The notes under the pieces are model-generated. The model made no database searches, was not told the origin of the DNA, and was given only the letters and a program-made list of their open reading frames with translations. From Mycobacterium sp. shizuoka-1 (lineage in GTDB: Bacteria; Actinomycetota; Actinomycetes; Mycobacteriales; Mycobacteriaceae), in the NCBI RefSeq assembly GCF_002723835.1, contig NZ_BEWG01000026.1:1-64000 (forward strand): a stretch of 64,000 bases of DNA, read 5' to 3'. Numbering within the stretch: position 1 is the stretch's first letter; every line of letters begins with the position of its first letter. The position numbers and the translations under genes are program-made. Below are positions 25,654 to 35,247 of this stretch, one piece after another.

Positions 25654-27360
25654 CTAGTCCAGCCGGATGTTCGACCGGTCACCGGTGATGACCGCGAGGA
25701 TGTTGTGCCAGGCGTCGGAGGGCTCGTTGAGCACGTCGCTGTGCGCGGACGGCCCGGCCATCGGCAGGCCGTTGAGCCGGCGGCCCGCCGCCAGCCTGCT
25801 CACCCCGGCCATGTCGTCGGGGTCGGCGCCGTGCGCCCCGAACCAGATGCCTTGCACCAACTCGATCAGGTCGCCGGGTGCGGTCATCGAATACCGCGCT
25901 ACCGCAGGGTTGCGGTTGTGCCAGTCCGACGGATCGTGCACTCCCACTCCGGATCCCGCGGCTTCGATGTAGACCACCCGGTCGGCGGTGAGACCGAAGC
26001 GCTCCGCGGTGCCGACGATCGACCCACCGTAGGAGTGGCCCAGGTAGGTCACCGGAATCTCGCCGGCCCGGCGATCGACGTCCTCACTGAACGCGACCAG
26101 TCGCCGCGCCATCTGCACTGCGTACCGGGCATCGGCCGCATCGACGACGCCGGTGAGTAGATCGCCGGTCGGAAAGGGCCCGCCGAGATAGGTGATCATC
26201 GCGACGTCGCCGCCGGAGCCTGCGACGAACCGCCGTGCGGTGGCGATGTCGTCGGCCGCACCGTCGAAGGTGGTGTTGAGCCCGGGCACCAGCACCCCCA
26301 ACGCGCGCGCCCGCCCCAGGTCGCCGGAGACCTCGATCAGCGACTCGCGTGCGGGATCGAAACCGACGATCTGCCGCGGCACCCGACGGTCGTGGTCCGC
26401 GGGATCGGCGACGTCGGCCAGCAACGTCTCGTAGTACGCGATCCGGGTGTGGGCGCCGCGGTCGTAGTGGGCAAGGGCGGCGGCCCGCAGCGCCGGGTCG
26501 ACGTGCAGTGCGGCCCACCACCGTTCGGCGTCGGCCGGGTTCATCGTGGGGTCGACGGCGGCGCGCAGCTTGACCTCGTCGGGTGTTTCGAGGGTGCGGC
26601 GCTCGTCGAGGATCGCGCTGGCGATGTTGATCCGGTTGGCCGCCATCCGCATGTCCCAGGGAACCCCGTCGGTGTTGCCGACCTCATGGGGCCGCTGGTC
26701 GATCAGCCGTTGGCGCTCGGCCTCGGTCATCGCGGCGATCTGGCCGGCGATGCGGTCCTGGCTCATGTCCGGCCAATCGGCCACCGGGTCTGCGGCGGCC
26801 GCCGCAGGCCGAACCGCGACCGGTTCGGCGACGGCACCGAACGCCGCGTCGATCGCCCTGGCCGCCTCGGCGTCGGCCGCGCCGAGTTCGCCGAGCGCGG
26901 CCCGCAGCCTGCGGGTCAGTTCGCCGGCCCGGGCGTCCAGCATCGCCCGGGCCGCCGGTTCGGCGCCGCCACTGCACGTCACCAGCAGCGGCGCCGCTGT
27001 CACCGGGGGCCCGACCGCACCGTCCTCGGCGACCGGGCAACCCTCGTCGCGCGCGGTGGCCAGCACGGCCAGCACCCGATCCCGGCCGCGGCCGATGACC
27101 TCGGCCGCGTCGCGCGCCTCGGCGGCGGCCAGAACCAGGGCCCGGCAGGCCCGGCGAAGACCCGCGGTGGTCGGTCCGATGGCGTCACGGGCGGCGCCGG
27201 CCGCCGAGCCGGTGAACACACCGGAGCTGCCCGCGACCGCGCCGTCGACCGTCTCGGCCTGGGATTGCAGCCGGCCCGCGGCCTGATCCCACTGCTCGGC
27301 CACATCGGCCAGCGCTTCGGGCCGCCAGGCCTGCACCTGCGAGACACTCGGGGCCCTCAC
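25654..27360 (-). CDS. DUF1023 alpha/beta-hydrolase family protein
   Basis: 568 residues. The N-terminal ~150 residues are helical and WXG100/ESX-substrate-like (VQAWRPEALADVAEQWDQAAGRL). The C-terminal catalytic part has the nucleophile elbow VTYLGHSYGGSIVG and earlier GVLVPGLNTTFDGAADDIATARRF, both typical of DUF1023 in actinobacteria, often taken to be secreted or ESX-linked hydrolases. Substrate unknown. GTG at 27360 overlaps the small upstream gene's stop (GTGA), so the two are coupled. Confidence 0.78.
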   Translation of the reverse strand: MRAPSVSQVQAWRPEALADVAEQWDQAAGRLQSQAETVDGAVAGSSGVFTGSAAGAARDAIGPTTAGLRRACRALVLAAAEARDAAEVIGRGRDRVLAVLATARDEGCPVAEDGAVGPPVTAAPLLVTCSGGAEPAARAMLDARAGELTRRLRAALGELGAADAEAARAIDAAFGAVAEPVAVRPAAAAADPVADWPDMSQDRIAGQIAAMTEAERQRLIDQRPHEVGNTDGVPWDMRMAANRINIASAILDERRTLETPDEVKLRAAVDPTMNPADAERWWAALHVDPALRAAALAHYDRGAHTRIAYYETLLADVADPADHDRRVPRQIVGFDPARESLIEVSGDLGRARALGVLVPGLNTTFDGAADDIATARRFVAGSGGDVAMITYLGGPFPTGDLLTGVVDAADARYAVQMARRLVAFSEDVDRRAGEIPVTYLGHSYGGSIVGTAERFGLTADRVVYIEAAGSGVGVHDPSDWHNRNPAVARYSMTAPGDLIELVQGIWFGAHGADPDDMAGVSRLAAGRRLNGLPMAGPSAHSDVLNEPSDAWHNILAVITGDRSNIRLD

Positions 27361-27629
27361 CGCGTCGGGAGGCGCTGTGCGCCGATGCTGTCGGCGGCGG
27401 CCAGGTCGCCGGCCGATCCGCGCGCCGAGCGGGCCCAATCCCGCACATCCGTCCCGAGCCGGCGCACGTCAGCGGTGACGCGCCTGGGCGCGTCCAAAGT
27501 GCCTAGCGCAGAACCGGGTAGCGCCTCGACGCCGGGAATCTCGACGGCCGTGAGGTCGTCCGCGGTGCGGGTCAGGCGGTCCGCGAGGGCATTCAGCGCG
27601 GCGATATCGACCGCGACGGGCTCGGGCAC
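27357..27629 (-). CDS. Small WXG100-like helical protein
   Basis: 90 residues, predicted helix-turn-helix hairpin: VDIAALNALADRLTRTADDLTAVEIPG, then VTADVRRLGTDVRDWARSARGSAGDLAAADS. The length and the single W at the second helix recall ESX-associated small proteins, though a strict WXG turn is not seen. Coupled by overlap to the DUF1023 gene, a pairing seen in other mycobacterial loci; the two products may interact. Divergent from pafA. Confidence 0.6.
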   Translation of the reverse strand: MPEPVAVDIAALNALADRLTRTADDLTAVEIPGVEALPGSALGTLDAPRRVTADVRRLGTDVRDWARSARGSAGDLAAADSIGAQRLPTR

Positions 27630-27732
27630 GGCTCATCGTGACACGCAGGCAGCCACCGGTTTCTCGGCCATCCACAGGAATTGCAAACGTGTTTCGCTCG
27701 CCGCTTGGGCACCGCTAGCGGAAACCAACCAG

Positions 27733-27738
27733 TAGGCT
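27733..27738 (+). promoter_or_regulatory. -10 element of a predicted leaderless pafA mRNA
   Basis: TAGGCT ends seven bases before the GTG start of pafA, the same hexamer and spacing as at dop. No ribosome site is visible, which supports leaderless translation. Confidence 0.55.
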
Positions 27739-27745
27739 CGACAGT

Positions 27746-29104
27746 GTGCAGCGGAGAATCATGGGCATCGAAACCGAGTTCGGTGTCACCTGCACGTTCC
27801 ACGGCCACCGCCGGCTGAGTCCGGACGAGGTTGCCCGGTACCTGTTCCGCCGGGTGGTGTCGTGGGGCCGCAGCTCGAACGTGTTCCTGCGCAACGGCGC
27901 GCGCCTGTACCTCGACGTGGGCAGCCACCCGGAGTACGCCACCGCCGAATGCGACAACCTGGTGCAACTGGTCACCCACGACCGCGCCGGTGAACGGGTG
28001 CTGGAGGACCTGCTCATCGACGCCGAGCAGCGGCTGGCCGACGAGGGCATCGGCGGCGACATCTACCTGTTCAAGAACAACACCGATTCGGCCGGAAACT
28101 CCTACGGCTGCCACGAGAACTACCTGATCGTGCGGGCCGGTGAGTTCTCCCGGATCTCCGACGTGCTGTTGCCGTTCCTGGTCACCCGCCAGCTGATCTG
28201 CGGCGCGGGAAAGGTGCTGCAGACCCCCAAGGCGGCCACGTTCTGCCTGAGCCAGCGCGCCGAGCACATCTGGGAAGGGGTGTCCAGCGCGACCACCCGG
28301 TCCCGGCCGATCATCAACACCCGCGACGAACCGCATGCCGACGCCGAGAAATACCGGCGGCTGCATGTGATCGTCGGCGACTCCAACATGTGCGAGGCCA
28401 CGACCATGCTCAAGGTCGGCACCGCCTCGCTGGTGCTGGAGATGATCGAGGCCGGGGTGGCGTTCCGCGACTTCTCGCTGGACAACCCGATCCGCGCGAT
28501 CCGCGAGGTCAGCCACGACCTGACCGGGCGCCGGCCGGTTCGGCTGGCCGGTGGCCGTCAGGCCAGTGCGCTGGACATCCAGCGCGAGTACTACGCCCGC
28601 GCGGTGGAATACCTGCAGACCCGCGAACCGAACACCCAGATCGACCAGGTCGTCGACCTGTGGGGCCGCCAGCTCGACGCCGTCGAGAGCCAGGATTTCG
28701 CCAAGGTGGACACCGAGATCGACTGGGTGATCAAGCGCAAACTGTTCCAGCGCTACCAGGACCGCTACAACATGGAGCTGTCCGACCCCAAGATCAGCCA
28801 GCTTGACCTGGCCTACCACGACATCAAGCGTGGCCGCGGCGTGTTCGATCTGCTGCAGCGCAAAGGCCTGGCGACCCGGATCACCACCGACGAGGAGATC
28901 GAGGCCGCCGTCGACACGCCGCCGCAGACCACCCGCGCCAAGCTGCGCGGCGAGTTCATCAGCGCGGCGCAGGAAGCCGGCCGGGATTTCACCGTCGACT
29001 GGGTGCACCTCAAGCTCAACGACCAGGCGCAGCGCACCGTGCTGTGCAAGGACCCGTTCCGATCGGTCGACGAGCGGGTCAAGCGGCTCATCGCCAGCAT
29101 GTGA
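27746..29104 (+). CDS. pafA: Pup-protein ligase PafA
   Basis: 452 residues. Forms an isopeptide bond between the Pup C-terminal Glu side chain and substrate lysine, using ATP. Homologous to Dop and glutamine synthetase. E9 in [10 protein letters not shown] binds magnesium; D57 in [16 protein letters not shown] is the catalytic Asp position. Shared block [23 protein letters not shown]. It lacks the Dop loop near residue 40. GTG start gives the known N-terminus. Separated from the pup operon by four inserted genes, as the two are also separated by unrelated genes in M. tuberculosis. Confidence 0.97.
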   Translation: MQRRIMGIETEFGVTCTFHGHRRLSPDEVARYLFRRVVSWGRSSNVFLRNGARLYLDVGSHPEYATAECDNLVQLVTHDRAGERVLEDLLIDAEQRLADEGIGGDIYLFKNNTDSAGNSYGCHENYLIVRAGEFSRISDVLLPFLVTRQLICGAGKVLQTPKAATFCLSQRAEHIWEGVSSATTRSRPIINTRDEPHADAEKYRRLHVIVGDSNMCEATTMLKVGTASLVLEMIEAGVAFRDFSLDNPIRAIREVSHDLTGRRPVRLAGGRQASALDIQREYYARAVEYLQTREPNTQIDQVVDLWGRQLDAVESQDFAKVDTEIDWVIKRKLFQRYQDRYNMELSDPKISQLDLAYHDIKRGRGVFDLLQRKGLATRITTDEEIEAAVDTPPQTTRAKLRGEFISAAQEAGRDFTVDWVHLKLNDQAQRTVLCKDPFRSVDERVKRLIASM

Positions 29105-29107
29105 CGA

Positions 29108-29129
29108 GCGCGCCGCACGAGCGGCGCGC
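29108..29129 (+). terminator. GC hairpin after pafA
   Basis: GCGCGCCGC, loop ACGA, GCGGCGCGC: an exact 9-base stem with a tetraloop, four bases after the pafA stop. There is no U-tract, as is common for mycobacterial terminators. It separates pafA from pafB, which has its own -10. Confidence 0.6.
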
Positions 29130-29139
29130 CGATCCCGGC

Positions 29140-29145
29140 TAAGGT
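29140..29145 (+). promoter_or_regulatory. -10 element of a predicted leaderless pafBC mRNA
   Basis: TAAGGT fits TANNNT and ends seven bases before the pafB GTG. Together with the hairpin after pafA it suggests that pafBC has its own start of transcription. Confidence 0.5.
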
Positions 29146-29152
29146 TTTCCGA

Positions 29153-30148
29153 GTGGCGACATCCAAAGTCGAGCGGCTGATGAATCTGGTCATCGCGCTG
29201 TTGTCGACCCACGGCTACATCACCGCGGACCGGATCCGCGCGAGCGTGGCGGGATATGCCGACAGCCCCAGTGACGAAGCGTTCTCCCGGATGTTCGAGC
29301 GCGACAAGAACGAGTTGCGCGATCTGGGCATCCCGTTGGAGACCGGACGGGTCTCCACTTTCGACCCCACCGAGGGCTACCGGATCAACCGGGACGCTTA
29401 CGCGCTGCCCGACATCGAGCTCACCGACACCGAAGCCGGCGCGGTGGCGATCGCCACCCAGCTGTGGCAGTCGCCAGAGCTGGTCACCGCGACCCAGGGC
29501 GCGCTGCTGAAGTTGCGCGCGGCCGGCGTCGACGTAGACCCGGACGCCGCCGTCGCGATCACCACCGCGTCGGGACCACCCGGGCTGCGTGGGTCGGAGG
29601 ACGTGCTGGGAAACCTGTTGTCGGCCATCGATTCCGGTCAGCCGGTGCAGTTCCGGCATCGCTCGCTGCCCACCGATCCCTACACCGTGCGCACCGTCGA
29701 GCCGTGGGGTGTGGTCACCGACCGGGGCCGCTGGTATCTCGTCGGCCATGACCGGGACCGCAACGCCACCAGGACGTTTCGGTTGTCCCGGATCGGCGCC
29801 GACATCACCATCGTCGGGGAGCCCGGTTCGGTCGCCCGGCCGGACGGAGTCGATCTGCGGGCCATCGTCGACCGGGCCCTCGGCGAGGCGCCCAGCGGGG
29901 TGAAGGCATCGGTATGGGTGGCCGACGGCCGGGCGATGTCGTTGCGCCGCAACGGTAGATCGGCGGGGCCGCGGACCATCGGCGGCCGCGTTGGCGAGGT
30001 CATCGAGCTCGACATCGGCACCCGCGACCGGCTGGCCCGCGAGGTCGCCGGATACGGGGCCGACGCCCTGGTTCTGGAACCGGCCACGCTGCGCGAGGAC
30101 GTCCTGGTCCGGTTGCGTGCCCAGGCCGGCGAGGGCGGCGGCGCATGA
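29153..30148 (+). CDS. pafB: DNA-damage transcriptional activator PafB (WYL family)
   Basis: 331 residues. N-terminal winged helix (VERLMNLVIALLSTHGYITADRIRASVAGY, then FERDKNELRDLGIPLE), WYL domain in the middle (GVVTDRGRWYLVGHDRDRNATRTFRLSRI; here the W-Y-L triplet is intact), and a WCX C-terminal part. With PafC it forms the LexA-independent activator of many mycobacterial DNA-repair genes; the WYL domain senses single-stranded DNA. GTG start; its stop overlaps pafC (ATGA). Confidence 0.94.
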   Translation: MATSKVERLMNLVIALLSTHGYITADRIRASVAGYADSPSDEAFSRMFERDKNELRDLGIPLETGRVSTFDPTEGYRINRDAYALPDIELTDTEAGAVAIATQLWQSPELVTATQGALLKLRAAGVDVDPDAAVAITTASGPPGLRGSEDVLGNLLSAIDSGQPVQFRHRSLPTDPYTVRTVEPWGVVTDRGRWYLVGHDRDRNATRTFRLSRIGADITIVGEPGSVARPDGVDLRAIVDRALGEAPSGVKASVWVADGRAMSLRRNGRSAGPRTIGGRVGEVIELDIGTRDRLAREVAGYGADALVLEPATLREDVLVRLRAQAGEGGGA

Positions 30149-31116
30149 CCCCGGTGTCCACCCGCCTGGTGCGGCTGCTGAACATGGTCCCGTACCTGAA
30201 GGCCAACCCGAGCATCACCTACGACGAGGCCGCCGCCGACCTCGGCGTCAGCCGCAAACAACTCCAGCAGGATCTCGACCAGCTCTGGATGTGCGGCCTG
30301 CCCGGCTACGGGCCTGGCGACCTGATCGACTTCGAATTCTCCGGGGACACCATCAAGGTGACGTTCTCGGCTGGCATGGACGAACCGCTGCGGCTGACCT
30401 CGCCGGAAGCCACCGGCCTGCTGGTCGCGCTGCGCGCGCTGATCGACATCCCCGGCGTCGTCGACCCGCAGGCCGCGCTGTCCGCGATCGCCAAGATCGA
30501 GTCGGCGGCCGGCACCGTCAGCCACGACCACACCCATACCGTCGTCGCGGTTCAGGAGCGGGCGCCGATCGAGAGCGACACCGCCGCGGCGGTGCGCGCG
30601 GCCGTGCGCGACGGTCGGGCGCTCAGTATCGAGTACTACTCGGCGTCGCGGGACACGCTGTCGAGCCGGGTGGTCGACCCGATCCGGGTGGTGCTGGTCG
30701 GCGACCACAGCTATCTGCACGCCTGGTCCCGTGACGTCGACGGGGTGCGGTTGTTCCGGTTCGACCGGATCGTGGCGGCCAGCGTGCTCGACCAGCCCGC
30801 CATGCCGCCCGAGCCGGCCGTGGCGGCCCCGCCGGACACGTCGCTGTTCGACGCCGACCCGGCGCTGCCTGCCGCGACCCTGCTGGTCGCGCCGACAGCG
30901 TCGTGGATGCTCGAGTACTACCCGATGCGGATCCTCGACGAGCTGCCCGACGGCTACCACAAGGTCGCGATGACCTATGCCTCGGAGGAGTGGATGACCA
31001 GGCTGCTGCTGGGATTCGGCGCCGACGTCGCCGTGTCGGGGCCGGAGTCGCTGGTGGCCAGGGTGCGTGCCCGCGCCGCGGCGGCGGTGGCCGCGTACGC
31101 CGAGCTGGGGGGCTGA
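30145..31116 (+). CDS. pafC: DNA-damage transcriptional activator PafC (WYL family)
   Basis: 323 residues, same architecture as PafB: N-terminal winged helix (TRLVRLLNMVPYLKANPSITYDEAAADLGVSRKQLQQDLDQLW), central WYL domain where the triplet is replaced by YLH (VGDHSYLHAWSRDVDGVRLFRFDRI), and a C-terminal WCX domain. It heterodimerises with PafB. Four-base overlap with pafB; a small hairpin follows the stop. Confidence 0.94.
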   Translation: MTPVSTRLVRLLNMVPYLKANPSITYDEAAADLGVSRKQLQQDLDQLWMCGLPGYGPGDLIDFEFSGDTIKVTFSAGMDEPLRLTSPEATGLLVALRALIDIPGVVDPQAALSAIAKIESAAGTVSHDHTHTVVAVQERAPIESDTAAAVRAAVRDGRALSIEYYSASRDTLSSRVVDPIRVVLVGDHSYLHAWSRDVDGVRLFRFDRIVAASVLDQPAMPPEPAVAAPPDTSLFDADPALPAATLLVAPTASWMLEYYPMRILDELPDGYHKVAMTYASEEWMTRLLLGFGADVAVSGPESLVARVRARAAAAVAAYAELGG

Positions 31117-31123
31117 CCTGCAT

Positions 31124-31140
31124 CCCCGCTTGTCGCGGGG
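31124..31140 (+). terminator. Short GC hairpin after pafC
   Basis: CCCCGC, loop TTGTC, GCGGGG: exact 6-base all-GC stem, seven bases after the pafC stop and just before a TAGCAT -10 candidate (31151-31156) for tatA. Confidence 0.45.
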
Positions 31141-31182
31141 CTGCCTGCGGTAGCATCGAACCAACATCTGGAGGTGACCAAA

Positions 31183-31446
31183 TTGGGTGCTCTACAACCG
31201 TGGCACTGGCTGATTCTCATCGCCGTGGTCGTGCTGCTCTTCGGCTCGAAGAGGTTGCCTGACGCCGCCCGCTCGCTGGGCAAGTCGATGCGCATCTTCA
31301 AGTCGGAGGTCAAGGAGCTGCAGAGCGAAGGCAAGACGGAACCTCCCGTCACGCCCGCGCAGCCGGCCACCCAGGTTCAGTCCGAACGCGTCGAGGCGCC
31401 GGTGACCCCGCCGGCCCAGAGCCACACCGACGCCAAACCGGCCTGA
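31183..31446 (+). CDS. tatA: Sec-independent protein translocase subunit TatA
   Basis: 87 residues. Forms the pore-like assembly that moves folded twin-arginine substrates. One short N-terminal transmembrane helix ([15 protein letters not shown]), hinge Gly, then the amphipathic helix [21 protein letters not shown] and a disordered Pro-rich tail. The start is an unusual TTG at 31183, seven bases after GGAGGT; a GTG nine bases upstream lies inside that ribosome site and is therefore unlikely. Followed by tatC. Confidence 0.93.
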   Translation: MGALQPWHWLILIAVVVLLFGSKRLPDAARSLGKSMRIFKSEVKELQSEGKTEPPVTPAQPATQVQSERVEAPVTPPAQSHTDAKPA

Positions 31447-31491
31447 TCCCGACCACGACCAGGCGCCCGCGCGCCGTAGTTGGACGCTGCC

Positions 31492-32427
31492 GTGCGCACC
31501 CCTAAATTCCTGTCCCGGCTGGATCCGCGACAACGTCGCAGCCGCACCAACCCGGACGGGACCATGTCCCTCGTCGACCACATCCGGGAACTGCGGACCC
31601 GGCTGCTGATCTCGATGGGCGCGATCGTGCTCACCACGATCATCGGCTTCCTCTGGTACAGCCACGGCTTCTTCGGCGTGGAGAGCCTGGGCGAGTGGCT
31701 GCGCGAACCCTACTGCTCGCTGCCCCAGTCAGCGCGCGCCGACATCAGCGCCGACGGCGGCTGCCGGCTGTTGGCGACTGCCCCGTTCGACCAGTTCATG
31801 CTGCGCCTCAAGGTCGGTCTGACCGCAGGCATCGTGCTGGCGTGCCCGATCTGGCTGCACCAGCTGTGGGCGTTCATCACTCCCGGCCTGTACCGCAACG
31901 AGCGCCGGTTCGCCTCGGTGTTCGTCTTCTTCGCGGCGCTGCTGTTCGTGGCCGGCACCGTGCTGGCCTACTTCGTGCTGGCCAAGGCGCTGCACTTCCT
32001 GCTGACCGTTGGCAGCGACGTCCAGGTCACCGCGCTGTCCGGTGACCAGTACTTCGGCTTTCTGATCAACCTGCTGCTGATCTTCGGCGTCAGTTTCGAG
32101 TTCCCGCTGCTGATCATCATGCTGAACCTGATCGGGGTGTTGCCCTACGCCAAGCTCAAGGCCTGGCGCCGCGGCCTGATCTTCGGGGTGTTCGTGTTCG
32201 CGGCGTTCGCCACGCCCGGCTCGGATCCCTTCTCGATGCTGGCGCTGGGGTTGGCGCTGACACTACTGCTGGAGTTCGCGATCCAGATCGCCCGCCTGCA
32301 CGACCGGCGCAAGGCCAAGCGCGAGGCGCAGGCCGAGATCCCCGACGACCAGGCCGCGCCCATCGAGGCGCCGACGCCGGTGGCCGCCCCGGCGACGTTT
32401 GCGGCACAGCATGACGACGTCACCTGA
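31492..32427 (+). CDS. tatC: Sec-independent protein translocase subunit TatC
   Basis: 311 residues with six transmembrane helices. Receptor for the twin-arginine signal. Conserved N-terminal [17 protein letters not shown], the family's hallmark, with the catalytic-site Glu in the first cytoplasmic loops; [14 protein letters not shown] and [16 protein letters not shown] are the other signatures. The cytosolic tail is Ala/Pro/Glu-rich. The GTG at 31492 is chosen by similarity to M. tuberculosis; a TTG 12 bases upstream is possible. The 3' end overlaps helY by 17 bases. Confidence 0.94.
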   Translation: MRTPKFLSRLDPRQRRSRTNPDGTMSLVDHIRELRTRLLISMGAIVLTTIIGFLWYSHGFFGVESLGEWLREPYCSLPQSARADISADGGCRLLATAPFDQFMLRLKVGLTAGIVLACPIWLHQLWAFITPGLYRNERRFASVFVFFAALLFVAGTVLAYFVLAKALHFLLTVGSDVQVTALSGDQYFGFLINLLLIFGVSFEFPLLIIMLNLIGVLPYAKLKAWRRGLIFGVFVFAAFATPGSDPFSMLALGLALTLLLEFAIQIARLHDRRKAKREAQAEIPDDQAAPIEAPTPVAAPATFAAQHDDVT

Positions 32428-35191
32428 GACCGTCGGGGCGCAGCTGCGTCAGTTCAGCGACCTGTTGACGTTTCGGCTCGACCCGTTCCAGGTCAAGGCA
32501 TGTGACGCCCTCGAACGCGGCCACGGCGTGCTGGTCTGCGCTCCGACCGGGGCGGGCAAGACGGTCGTCGGCGAGTTCGCGGTGCACCTCGCGCTGGCCG
32601 CAGGGCGAAAGTGCTTCTACACCACGCCGATCAAGGCGTTGAGCAACCAGAAACACAATGATCTGGTGCGCCGCTACGGCGCGGAGAACATCGGTCTGCT
32701 GACCGGTGACCAGTCGGTCAACGGCGACGCGCCGGTGGTGGTGATGACCACCGAGGTGCTGCGCAACATGCTGTACGCCGGTTCTGATTCCTTGCAGGGG
32801 CTTTCCCATGTGGTGATGGACGAGGTCCACTTCCTGGCCGATCGGATGCGCGGCGCGGTGTGGGAGGAGGTGATCCTGCACCTGCCCGACGACGTGCGGC
32901 TGGTCAGCCTGTCGGCCACGGTGAGCAATGCCGAAGAGTTCGGCGGCTGGATCCAGACCGTCCGCGGCGACACCACCGTGGTGGTCGACGAGCACCGTCC
33001 CGTGCCGTTGTGGCAGCACGTGCTGGTCGGCAAGCGGCTGTTCGACCTGTTCGACTACGACCGCGAGGGCAAGACCCACCTCGTCGACCCGGACCTGATC
33101 CGGCACATCGCCCATCGGCGCGAGGCCGAACGTCTCACCGACTGGGAACCGCGCCGCCGCGGCTCCGGCCGTCCCGGCGGCCGACCGGGTTCGGGCCTGT
33201 ACCGGCCGCCGTCGCGCCCCGACGTGATCGCCTCGCTGGACCGCGAAGGCCTGCTGCCGGCCATCACGTTCATCTTCTCCCGCGCCGGCTGCGACGCCGC
33301 GGTCAAACAGTGTCTTCGCAGCCCGCTGCGGCTGACCGACGACGAGGACCGCAAGCGGATCGCCGAGGTCATCGACCGCCGCTGCGGGGATCTCGCCGAC
33401 TCCGACCTGGCGGTGCTCGACTACTACGAATGGCGCGAGGGTCTGCTCCGCGGGCTGGCCGCCCACCACGCCGGCATGCTGCCGATCTTCCGGCACACCG
33501 TCGAGGAGCTGTTCACCGCCGGCCTGGTCAAGGCGGTGTTCGCGACCGAGACGCTGGCGCTGGGCATCAACATGCCCGCCCGCACGGTGGTGCTGGAGAA
33601 GCTGGTCAAGTTCAACGGCGAGCAGCACATGCCGCTGACGCCGGGGGAGTACACCCAGCTCACCGGCCGGGCGGGGCGACGCGGCATCGACGTCGAGGGT
33701 CACGCCGTCGTGCTGTGGCACCCCGACGTGGAGCCCGCCGAAGTCGCCGGTCTGGCGTCGACCCGGACGTTCCCGCTGAAGAGCTCGTTCGCCCCGTCGT
33801 ACAACATGACGATCAATCTGGTGAACCAGATGGGCCCGGAACAGGCCCACCGGCTGCTCGAGCGGTCCTTCGCCCAATACCAGGCCGACCGGTCGGTGGT
33901 CGGGCTGGTGCGCGGGGTCGAGCGCGGCGAGAAGATGCTCGGCGAGATCGCCGCCGAACTGGGCTGGGATCGGCGCACGAACCCCGACCGGGAACCAGCG
34001 GTCCTGGACTACGTGCGGTTGCGCGCCAAGATCGGCGAGCGGGAACGGGCCCAATCCCGCGCGTCGCGGCTGCAGCGCAGGCAGGCCACCGCGGACGCGC
34101 TGTCGGCCCTGCGCCGCGGCGACATCATCTCCATCACCCAGGGCCGTCGCGGCGGGTTGGCCGTCGTCTTGGAGCCGGCCAACGATCCCGCCGATCCGCG
34201 CCCCCTCGTTCTGACCGAAAACCATTGGGCCGGAAGGGTTTCCTCCGCCGATTTCGCCGGTGCGACGGTGCCGATGGGCTCGATGTCCTTGCCCAAGCGG
34301 GTCGAACACCGCCAGCCCAGGGTGCGCCGGGACCTGGCGTCGGCGCTGCGTTCGGCGGCCGCCGGGCTGAATGTGCCGTCCGCCCGGAAACGGCGCGGCG
34401 ATCGCGACGAGCCCGGTGACGTCGACCCCGAGCTGGCGTCGCTGCGGGAGGCAATGCGCCGCCACCCCGTGCACGGGCTGGCGGACCGGGAAGCCAAGGT
34501 GCGCATCGGTGAGCGCTATCTGCGCGTAGAACGCGACAACGAGCAGATCCGCGCGAAAGTCAGCGCCGCCACCAACTCGCTGGCCCGTACGTTCGACCGG
34601 ATCGTCGGTCTGCTGACCGAGCGCGGGTTCATCGAGCAGAGTGGCGGTGATTTCGGCGTCACCGCCGACGGCAGGCTGCTGGCCCGGATCTACAACGAGA
34701 GCGATCTGCTGGTCGCCGAATGCTTGCGCGGCGGCGTCTGGAAGGGGCTGGCTCCGGCGGAGCTGGCGGCGGTGCTCTCGGCGGTGGTGTTCGAGACCCG
34801 CGGCAGCGACGGGCCCACCCCGGCGCACGCGATCGAGATGCCGACGGCCAACGTGCGCCGGGCACTGGTCGAGATGCGCCGGATGTCGGGGCAACTGCGG
34901 GCCGACGAGAACCGGCACCGGATCGCCCCGACACGCGAACCCGACGGCGGCTTCGTGGCCGCGATCTACCGCTGGGCGACGACCGGCGATCTGGCCGCCG
35001 CGCTGGCGGCCTCCGACGTGGCCGGGGCCGGCACGCCGCTGCCCGCAGGCGATTTCGTGCGGTGGTGCCGCCAGGTGCTCGACCTGCTGGACCAGGTCCG
35101 CAACGCGGCACCGCAATCCGGCCTGCGGAGCACCGCGAAACGCGCGATCGAGGACGTCCGGCGCGGCGTCGTCGCTGTTGATGGCGGGTAG
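32411..35191 (+). CDS. helY: Ski2-like DEAD/DEAH helicase HelY
   Basis: 926 residues. RNA helicase of the Ski2/Mtr4 family. Motif I APTGAGKT at 44-51, motif [12 protein letters not shown], motif [11 protein letters not shown], and motif [20 protein letters not shown] are all intact, followed by winged-helix and C-terminal DSHCT-like domains ([24 protein letters not shown]). ATG at 32411 lies within the end of tatC. Co-transcribed with tatAC as in M. tuberculosis; the reason for this link is not known. Confidence 0.93.
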   Translation: MTTSPETVGAQLRQFSDLLTFRLDPFQVKACDALERGHGVLVCAPTGAGKTVVGEFAVHLALAAGRKCFYTTPIKALSNQKHNDLVRRYGAENIGLLTGDQSVNGDAPVVVMTTEVLRNMLYAGSDSLQGLSHVVMDEVHFLADRMRGAVWEEVILHLPDDVRLVSLSATVSNAEEFGGWIQTVRGDTTVVVDEHRPVPLWQHVLVGKRLFDLFDYDREGKTHLVDPDLIRHIAHRREAERLTDWEPRRRGSGRPGGRPGSGLYRPPSRPDVIASLDREGLLPAITFIFSRAGCDAAVKQCLRSPLRLTDDEDRKRIAEVIDRRCGDLADSDLAVLDYYEWREGLLRGLAAHHAGMLPIFRHTVEELFTAGLVKAVFATETLALGINMPARTVVLEKLVKFNGEQHMPLTPGEYTQLTGRAGRRGIDVEGHAVVLWHPDVEPAEVAGLASTRTFPLKSSFAPSYNMTINLVNQMGPEQAHRLLERSFAQYQADRSVVGLVRGVERGEKMLGEIAAELGWDRRTNPDREPAVLDYVRLRAKIGERERAQSRASRLQRRQATADALSALRRGDIISITQGRRGGLAVVLEPANDPADPRPLVLTENHWAGRVSSADFAGATVPMGSMSLPKRVEHRQPRVRRDLASALRSAAAGLNVPSARKRRGDRDEPGDVDPELASLREAMRRHPVHGLADREAKVRIGERYLRVERDNEQIRAKVSAATNSLARTFDRIVGLLTERGFIEQSGGDFGVTADGRLLARIYNESDLLVAECLRGGVWKGLAPAELAAVLSAVVFETRGSDGPTPAHAIEMPTANVRRALVEMRRMSGQLRADENRHRIAPTREPDGGFVAAIYRWATTGDLAAALAASDVAGAGTPLPAGDFVRWCRQVLDLLDQVRNAAPQSGLRSTAKRAIEDVRRGVVAVDGG

Positions 35192-35194
35192 GGT
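35189..35194 (+). promoter_or_regulatory. Candidate -10 overlapping the helY stop
   Basis: TAGGGT fits TANNNT; its first three bases are the helY stop codon. It would give a leader of about 45 bases, containing AAGGAGAG before the ATG of the DUF4333 gene. Confidence 0.35.
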
Positions 35195-35247
35195 TGTGCA
35201 AACGCTACGGTGGGAGCGGCGAATCGCGACCAGATCAAGGAGAGACG

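Noticed and set aside
27593..29749. Open frame of about 720 codons antisense to pafA/pafB
   Set aside because: Spans two known genes and shows no family motif.
31174..31182. GTG start of tatA at 31174
   Set aside because: It lies inside the GGAGGT ribosome site; the TTG nine bases later has correct spacing and gives the conserved N-terminus.
32420..35116. Open frame of about 900 codons antisense to helY
   Set aside because: Same cause; helicase motifs are complete on the plus strand.
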